Assembly (NCBI GenBank): GCA_963853835.1
Contig: OY970829.1
Span: forward strand, 34,188,020 to 34,252,019
Length of the DNA: 64,000 bases
Reading direction: 5' to 3'
Source of the DNA: Calendula officinalis
Taxonomy: Eukaryota; Streptophyta; Magnoliopsida; Asterales; Asteraceae
The notes below the pieces were generated by a model. The model did no database searches. It was not told where the DNA came from and saw nothing but the letters and a program-made list of their open reading frames with translations. A program made the translations under genes and the position numbers. Below are positions 58,360 to 64,000 of this stretch, piece after piece (position 1 is the first letter of the stretch; the number at the start of each line of letters is the position of its first letter).

Positions 58360-58593
58360 GAAATATGTCCCGCTCTTTATTATCTTATACACCAACAGTG
58401 TTGCATGCTAGGAAGGCTAAACATGTGCTAAGGAGCCAAACGGCCCAACCGTGCGCCACCCGCCGTCTCCTAGCCCCGGCAGGCCCACGTTCCCACGCCC
58501 TCCCCCGCACACCCGTCCCCGTGTTCACGCACCACCCACGGTCGCAACCGTGACCACCCCGGGACGCAGGGGAAAAAAAACGAAACAAAAAGA

Positions 58594-58712
58594 GGGGTGC
58601 AACACGAGGACTTCCCAGGGGGTCACCCATCCTAGTACTACTCTCGCCCAAGCACGCTTAACTGCGGAGTTCTGATGGGATCCGGTGCATTAGTGCTGGT
58701 ATGATCGCACAA
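58594..58712 (-). rRNA. 5S ribosomal RNA, copy 143
   Basis: G2U, G1U. Confidence 0.95.
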
Positions 58713-58945
58713 GAAATATGTCCCGCTCTTTATTATCTTATACACCAACAGTGTTGCATGCTAGGAAGGCTAAACATGTGCTAAGGAGCCAAACGGCCCA
58801 ACCATGCGCCACCCGCCGTCTCCTAGCCCCGGCAGGCCCACGTCCCCACGCCCTCCCCCGCACGCCTGTCCCCTTGTTCACGCACCACCCACGGTCGCAA
58901 CCGTGACCACCCCGGGACGCAGGGGAAAAAAACGAAACAAAAAGA

Positions 58946-59064
58946 GGCGTGCAACACGAGGACTTCCCAGGGGGTAACCCATCCTAGTACTACTCTCGCC
59001 CAAGCACGCTTAACTGCGGAGTTCTGATGGGATCCGGTGCATTAGTGCTGGTATGATCGGACCC
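58946..59064 (-). rRNA. 5S ribosomal RNA, copy 144
   Basis: C117G, G89U, G5C. Confidence 0.94.
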
Positions 59065-59297
59065 GAAATATGTCCCGCTCTTTATTATCTTATACACCAA
59101 CAGTGTTGCATGCTAGGAAGGCTAAACATGTTCTAAGGAGCCAAACGGCCCAACCATGCGCCACCCGCCGTCTCCTAGCCCCGGCAGGCCCACGTCCCCA
59201 CGCCCTCCCTCGCACGCCCGTCCCCTTGTTCACGCACCACCCACGGTCGCAACCGCGACCACCCCGGGACGCAGGGGAAAAAAACGAAACAAAAAGA

Positions 59298-59416
59298 GGG
59301 GTGCAACACGAGGACTTCCCAGGGGGTCACCCATCCTAGTACTACTCTCGCCCAAGCACGCTTAACTGCGGAGTTCTGATGGGATCCGGTGCATTAGTGC
59401 TGGTATGATCGCACCA
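59298..59416 (-). rRNA. 5S ribosomal RNA, copy 145
   Basis: G1U. Confidence 0.95.
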
Positions 59417-59648
59417 GAAATATGTCCCGCTCTTTATTATCTTATACACCAACAGTGTTGCATGCTAGGAAGGCTAAACATGTGCTAAGGAGCCAAACGG
59501 CCCAACCGTGCGCCACACGCCGTCTCCTATCCCCGGCAGGCCCACGTTCCCACGCCCCCCCGCGCACGCCCGTCCCTTGTTCACGCACCACCCACGGTCG
59601 CAACCGTGACCACCCCGGGACGCAGGGGAAAAAAACGAAACAAAAAGA

Positions 59649-59726
59649 GGGGTGCAACACGACGACTTCCCAGGGGGTCACCCATCTGATGGGATCCGGT
59701 GCATTAGTGCTGGTATGATCGGACCC
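59649..59726 (-). pseudogene. 5S rRNA pseudogene, 78-nt class, copy 146
   Basis: Same deletion; G5C. Confidence 0.92.
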
Positions 59727-59959
59727 GAAATATGTCCCGCTCTTTATTATCTTATAAACCAACAGTGTTGCATGCTAGGAAGGCTAAACATGTGCTAAGG
59801 AGCCAAACGGCCCAACCGTGCGCCACCCGCCGTCTCCTAGCCCCGGCAGGCCCACGTCCCCACGCCCTCCCCCGCACGCCCGTCCCCTTGTTCACGCACC
59901 ACCCACGGTCGCAACCGTGACCACCCCGGGACGCAGGGGAAAAAAACGAAATAAAAAGA

Positions 59960-60084
59960 GGGGTGCAACACGAGGACGAGGACTTCCCAGGAGGTCACCC
60001 ATCCTAGTACTACTCTCGCCCAAGCACGCTTAACTGCGGAGTTCTGATGGGATCCGGTGCATTAGTGCTGGTATGATCGCACCC
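59960..60084 (-). rRNA. 5S ribosomal RNA, copy 147 (125 nt, 6-nt duplication)
   Basis: GAGGAC (+ strand) is duplicated near RNA 100-106, lengthening helix III/loop-side sequence, plus C93U. Probably non-functional. Confidence 0.9.
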
Positions 60085-60266
60085 GAAATATATCCCGCTC
60101 TTTATTATCTTATACACCAACAGTGTTGCATGCTAGGAAGGCTAAACATGTGCTAAGGAGCCAAACGGCCCAACCGTGCGCCACCCGCCGTCTCCTTGTT
60201 CACGCACCACCCACGGTCGCAACCGTGACCACCCCGGGACGCAGGGGAAAAAACGAAACAAAAAGA

Positions 60267-60385
60267 GGGGTGCAACACGAGGACTTCCAAGGGGGTCACC
60301 CATCCTAGTACTACTCTCGCCCAAGCACGCTTAACTGCGGAGTTCTGATGGGATCCGGTGCATTAGTGCTGGTATGATCGCACCG
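60267..60385 (-). rRNA. 5S ribosomal RNA, copy 148
   Basis: G97U, G1C; 50-bp spacer deletion as copy 73. Confidence 0.95.
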
Positions 60386-60617
60386 GAAATATGTCCCGCT
60401 CTTTATTATCTTATACACCAACAGTGTTGCATGCTAGGAAGGCTAAACATGTGCTAAGGAGCCAAACGGCCCAACCGTGCGCCACCCGCCGTCTCCGAGC
60501 CCCGGCAGGCCCACGTTCCCACGCCCTCCCCCGCACACCCGTCCCCTTGTTCACGCACCACCCACGGTCGCAACCGTGATCACCCCGGGACGCAGGGGAA
60601 AAAACGAAACAAAAAGA

Positions 60618-60736
60618 GGGGTGCAACACGAGGACTTCCCAGGGGGTCACCCATCCTAGTACTACTCTCGCCCAAGCACGCTTAACTGCGGAGTTCTGAT
60701 GGGATCCGGTGCATTAGTGCTGGTATGATCGCACCC
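60618..60736 (-). rRNA. 5S ribosomal RNA, copy 149
   Basis: Exact consensus. Confidence 0.96.
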
Positions 60737-60969
60737 GAAATATGTCCCGCTCTTTATTATATTATACACCAAAAGTGTTGCATGCTAGGAAGGCTAAACA
60801 TGTGCTAAGGGGCCAAACGGCCCAACCGTGCGCCACCCCCCGTCTCCTAGCCCCGGCAGGCCCACGTCGCTACGCCCTCCCCCGCACGCTCGTCCCCTTG
60901 TTCACGCACCACCCACGGTCGCAACCGTGACCACCCCGGGACGCTGGGAAAAAAAGCGAAACAAAAAGA

Positions 60970-61088
60970 GGGGTGCAACACGAGGACTTCCATGGGGGTC
61001 ACCCATCCTAGTACTACTCTCGTCCAAGCACGCTTAACTGCGGAGTTCTGATGGGATCCGATGCATTAGTGCTGGTATGATCGCACCC
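60970..61088 (-). rRNA. 5S ribosomal RNA, copy 150
   Basis: G97U, U96A, G66A, C28U. Confidence 0.93.
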
Positions 61089-61306
61089 GAAATATGTCCC
61101 GCTCTTTATTATCTTATACACCAACAGTGTTGCATGCTAGGAAGGCTAAACATGTGCTAAGGAGCCAAACGGCCCAACCGTGCGCCACCCGCCGTCTCCT
61201 AGCCCCGGCAGGCTCATATTCCCACGCCCGTCTCCTTGTTCACGCACCACCCACGGTCGCAACCGTGACCACCCCGGGACGCAGGGGAAAAAGCGAAACA
61301 AAAAGA

Positions 61307-61425
61307 GGGGTGCAACACGAGGACTTCCCAGGGGGTCACCCATCCTAGTACTACTCTCGCCCAAGCACGCTTAACTGCGGAGTTCTGATGGGATCCGGTG
61401 CATTAGTGCTGCTATGATCGCACCG
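61307..61425 (-). rRNA. 5S ribosomal RNA, copy 151
   Basis: C14G, G1C. Confidence 0.94.
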
Positions 61426-61659
61426 GAAATATGTCCCGCTCTTTATTATCTTATACACCAACAGTGTTGCATGCTAGGAAGGCTAAACATGTGCTAAGGA
61501 GCCAAACGGCCCAACCGTGCGCCACCCGCCGTCTCCGAGCCCCGGCAGGCCCACGTTCCCAGGCCCTCCCCCGCACACCTGTCCCCTTGTTCACGCAACA
61601 CCCACGGTCACAACCGTGACTACCCCGGGACGCAGGGGGAAAAAAACGAAACAAAAAGA

Positions 61660-61778
61660 GGGGTGCAACACGAGGACTTCCCAGGGGGTCACCCATCCTA
61701 GTACTACTCTCGCCCAAGCACGCTTAACTGCGGAGTTCTGATGGGATCCGGTGCATTAGTGCTGGTATGATCGCACAC
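61660..61778 (-). rRNA. 5S ribosomal RNA, copy 152
   Basis: G2U. Confidence 0.95.
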
Positions 61779-62009
61779 AAAATATGTCCCGCTCTTTATT
61801 ATCTTATACACCAACAGTGTTGCATGCTAGAAGGCTAAACATGTGCTAAGGAGCCAACGGCCCAACCGTGCGCCACCCGCCGTCTCCTAGCCCCGGCAGG
61901 CCCACGTCCCCACGCCCTCCCCCGCACACCCGTCCCCTTGTTCACGCACCACCCACGGTCGCAACCGTGACCACCCCGGGACGCAGGGGAAAAAAACGAA
62001 ACAAAAAGA

Positions 62010-62128
62010 GGGGTGCAACACGAGGACTTCCAAGGGGGTCACCCATCCTAGTACTACTCTCGCCCAAGCACGCTTAACTGCGGAGTTCTGATGGGATCCG
62101 GTGCATTAGTGCTGGTATGATCGGACCC
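62010..62128 (-). rRNA. 5S ribosomal RNA, copy 153
   Basis: G97U, G5C. Confidence 0.95.
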
Positions 62129-62361
62129 GAAATATGTCCCGCTCTTTATTATCTTATACACCAACAGTGTTGCATGCTAGGAAGGCTAAATATGTGCTAA
62201 GGAGCCAAACGGCCCAACCGTGTGCCACCCGCCGTCTCCTAGCCCCGGCAGGCCCACGTCCCCACGCCCTCCCCCGCACGCCCGTCCCATTGTTCACGCA
62301 CCACCCACGGTCGCAACCGTGACCACCCCGGAACGTAGGGGAAAAAAACGAAACAAAAAGA

Positions 62362-62480
62362 GGGGTGCAACACGAGGACTTCCCAGGGGGTCACCCATCC
62401 TAGTACTACTCTCGCCCAAGCACGCTTAACTGCGGAGTTCTGATGGGATCCGGTGCATTAGTGCTGGTATGATGGCACCC
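62362..62480 (-). rRNA. 5S ribosomal RNA, copy 154
   Basis: G7C. Confidence 0.95.
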
Positions 62481-62711
62481 GAAATATGTCCCGCTCTTTA
62501 TTATTTTATACACCAACAGTGTTGCATGCTAGGAAGGCTAAACATGTGCTAAGGAGCCAAACGGCCCAACCGTGCGCCACCCGCCGTCTCCTAGCCCCGG
62601 CAGGCCCACGTTCCCACGCCCTCCCCCGCACGCCCGTCCCTTGTTCACGCACCACCCACGGTCGCAACCGTGACCACCCCGGGACGCAGGGGAAAAAACG
62701 AAACAAAAAGA

Positions 62712-62789
62712 GGGGTGCAACACGACGACTTCCCAGGGGGTCACCCATCTGATGGGATCCGGTGCATTAGTGCTGGTATGATCGGACCC
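62712..62789 (-). pseudogene. 5S rRNA pseudogene, 78-nt class, copy 155
   Basis: Same deletion; G5C. Confidence 0.92.
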
Positions 62790-63022
62790 GAAATATGTCC
62801 CGCTCTTTATTATCTTATACACCAACAGTGTTGCATGCTATGAAGGCTAAACATGTGCTAAGGAGCCAAACGGCCCAACCGTGCGCCACCCGCCGTCTCC
62901 TAGCCCCGGCAGGCCCACGTCCCCACGCCCTCCCCCGCACACCCGTCCCCTTGTTCACGCACCACCCACGGTCGCAACCGTGACCACCCCGGGACGCAGG
63001 GGAAAAAAACGAAACAAAAAGA

Positions 63023-63141
63023 GGGGTGCAACACGAGGACTTCCAAGGGGGTCACCCATCCTAGTACTACTCTCGCCCAAGCACGCTTAACTGCGGAGTT
63101 CTGATGGGATCCGGTGCATTAGTGCTGGTATGATCGGACCC
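63023..63141 (-). rRNA. 5S ribosomal RNA, copy 156
   Basis: G97U, G5C; duplicate of copy 153. Confidence 0.95.
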
Positions 63142-63374
63142 GAAATATGTCCCGCTCTTTATTATCTTATACACCAACAGTGTTGCATGCTAGGAAGGCT
63201 AAATATGTGCTAAGGAGCCAAACGGCCCAACCGTGTGCCACCCGCCGTCTCCTAGCCCCGGCAGGCCCACGTCCCCACGCCCTCCCCCGCACGCCCGTCC
63301 CATTGTTCACGCACCACCCACGGTCGCAACCGTGACCACCCCGGAACGTAGGGGAAAAAAACGAAACAAAAAGA

Positions 63375-63493
63375 GGGGTGCAACACGAGGACTTCCCAGG
63401 GGGTCACCCATCCTAGTACTACTCTCGCCCAAGCACGCTTAACTGCGGAGTTCTGATGGGATCCGGTGCATTAGTGCTGGTATGATGGCACCC
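63375..63493 (-). rRNA. 5S ribosomal RNA, copy 157
   Basis: G7C; duplicate of copy 154. Confidence 0.95.
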
Positions 63494-63724
63494 GAAATAT
63501 GTCCCGCTCTTTATTATTTTATACACCAACAGTGTTGCATGCTAGGAAGGCTAAACATGTGCTAAGGAGCCAAACGGCCCAACCGTGCGCCACCCGCCGT
63601 CTCCTAGCCCCGGCAGGCCCACGTTCCCACGCCCTCCCCCGCACGCCCGTCCCTTGTTCACGCACCACCCACGGTCGCAACCGTGACCACCCCGGGACGC
63701 AGGGGAAAAAACGAAACAAAAAGA

Positions 63725-63802
63725 GGGGTGCAACACGACGACTTCCCAGGGGGTCACCCATCTGATGGGATCCGGTGCATTAGTGCTGGTATGATCGGAC
63801 CC
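63725..63802 (-). pseudogene. 5S rRNA pseudogene, 78-nt class, copy 158
   Basis: Same deletion; G5C; duplicate of copy 155. Last copy in the window; 63803-64000 is its promoter and the next spacer. Confidence 0.92.
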
Positions 63803-64000
63803 GAAATATGTCCCGCTCTTTATTATCTTATACACCAACAGTGTTGCATGCTATGAAGGCTAAACATGTGCTAAGGAGCCAAACGGCCCAACCGTGCGCC
63901 ACCCGCCGTCTCCTAGCCCCGGCAGGCCCACGTCCCCACGCCCTCCCCCGCACGCCCGTCCCCTTGTTCACGCACCACCCACGGTCGCAACCGTGACCAC

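Larger units (their letters stand above)
62010..63802 (-). repeat. 1013-bp tandem duplication of three 5S units
   Basis: Copies 153-155 and 156-158 correspond with a constant 1013-bp offset and share private spacer changes (AAATATGTGC, CCGTGTGCC, CGGAACGTAG). Confidence 0.9.
42660..64000 (-). repeat. 5S rDNA tandem array, right segment (copies 96-158)
   Basis: Continuation of the same array in the same orientation after the retrotransposon. The first 109 bases complete the spacer split by the insertion: 129 bp on the left plus 109 bp on the right minus the 5-bp duplicated target gives a normal spacer of 233 bp. This side is richer in the 78-nt pseudogene class (15 of 63 copies against 11 of 95 on the left). 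The window ends inside a spacer (63803-64000). Confidence 0.97.

Noticed and set aside
1..64000. Possible linkage of 5S with 45S (35S) rRNA genes
   Set aside because: No 18S, 5.8S or 25S sequence is recognisable anywhere in the window; the array is of the separate 5S type.

Overview
The window is plant nuclear DNA, almost entirely a tandem 5S ribosomal DNA array interrupted by one LTR retrotransposon. A flowering plant is indicated by the 119-nt 5S sequence with plant-type internal control elements, the TATA-like/GC/-1C upstream signals and oligo-T terminators of plant 5S genes, and an LTR element with TG...CA ends, an initiator-tRNA-Met primer-binding site and a plant Ty3/gypsy-like 3' end. 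I cannot name the species. No protein-coding gene is supported. Layout: positions 1-32832 hold copies 1-95 of the 5S gene; 32833-42659 hold the retrotransposon (5' LTR 32833-35772, non-coding interior 35773-39719, 3' LTR 39720-42659, flanked by a 5-bp target duplication CCCAC); 42660-64000 hold copies 96-158. All 158 copies are head-to-tail on the minus strand, usually in 351-353 bp units (119-nt gene plus a GC-rich spacer of about 233 bp); shorter units of about 296-312 bp come from deletions in the gene or spacer. Copy state by eye: 26 copies are a 78-nt pseudogene class lacking 41 nt that include the A box and intermediate element. The other 132 are near full length (113-125 nt). About 15 match the array consensus exactly, and most others carry 1-5 substitutions. 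Variants are given in RNA sense, where position 1 is the RNA 5' end, i.e. the highest coordinate of each minus-strand gene. Variants are not scattered at random: they recur in fixed neighbour orders, so blocks of several units have been duplicated together. The clearest cases are a 1929-bp tandem duplication in 47.3-51.1 kb, a 1013-bp one at 62.0-63.8 kb, a 2069-bp one at 7.9-11.0 kb, and long-range copies shifted by about 14.8 kb and about 35-36 kb. The retrotransposon is about 9.8 kb, has long LTRs differing at about 15 of 2940 sites, and has no recognisable gag or pol. It is therefore a recent insertion of a non-autonomous, LARD-like element into a 5S spacer. The many short reading frames in the array are by-products of repetition, not genes.
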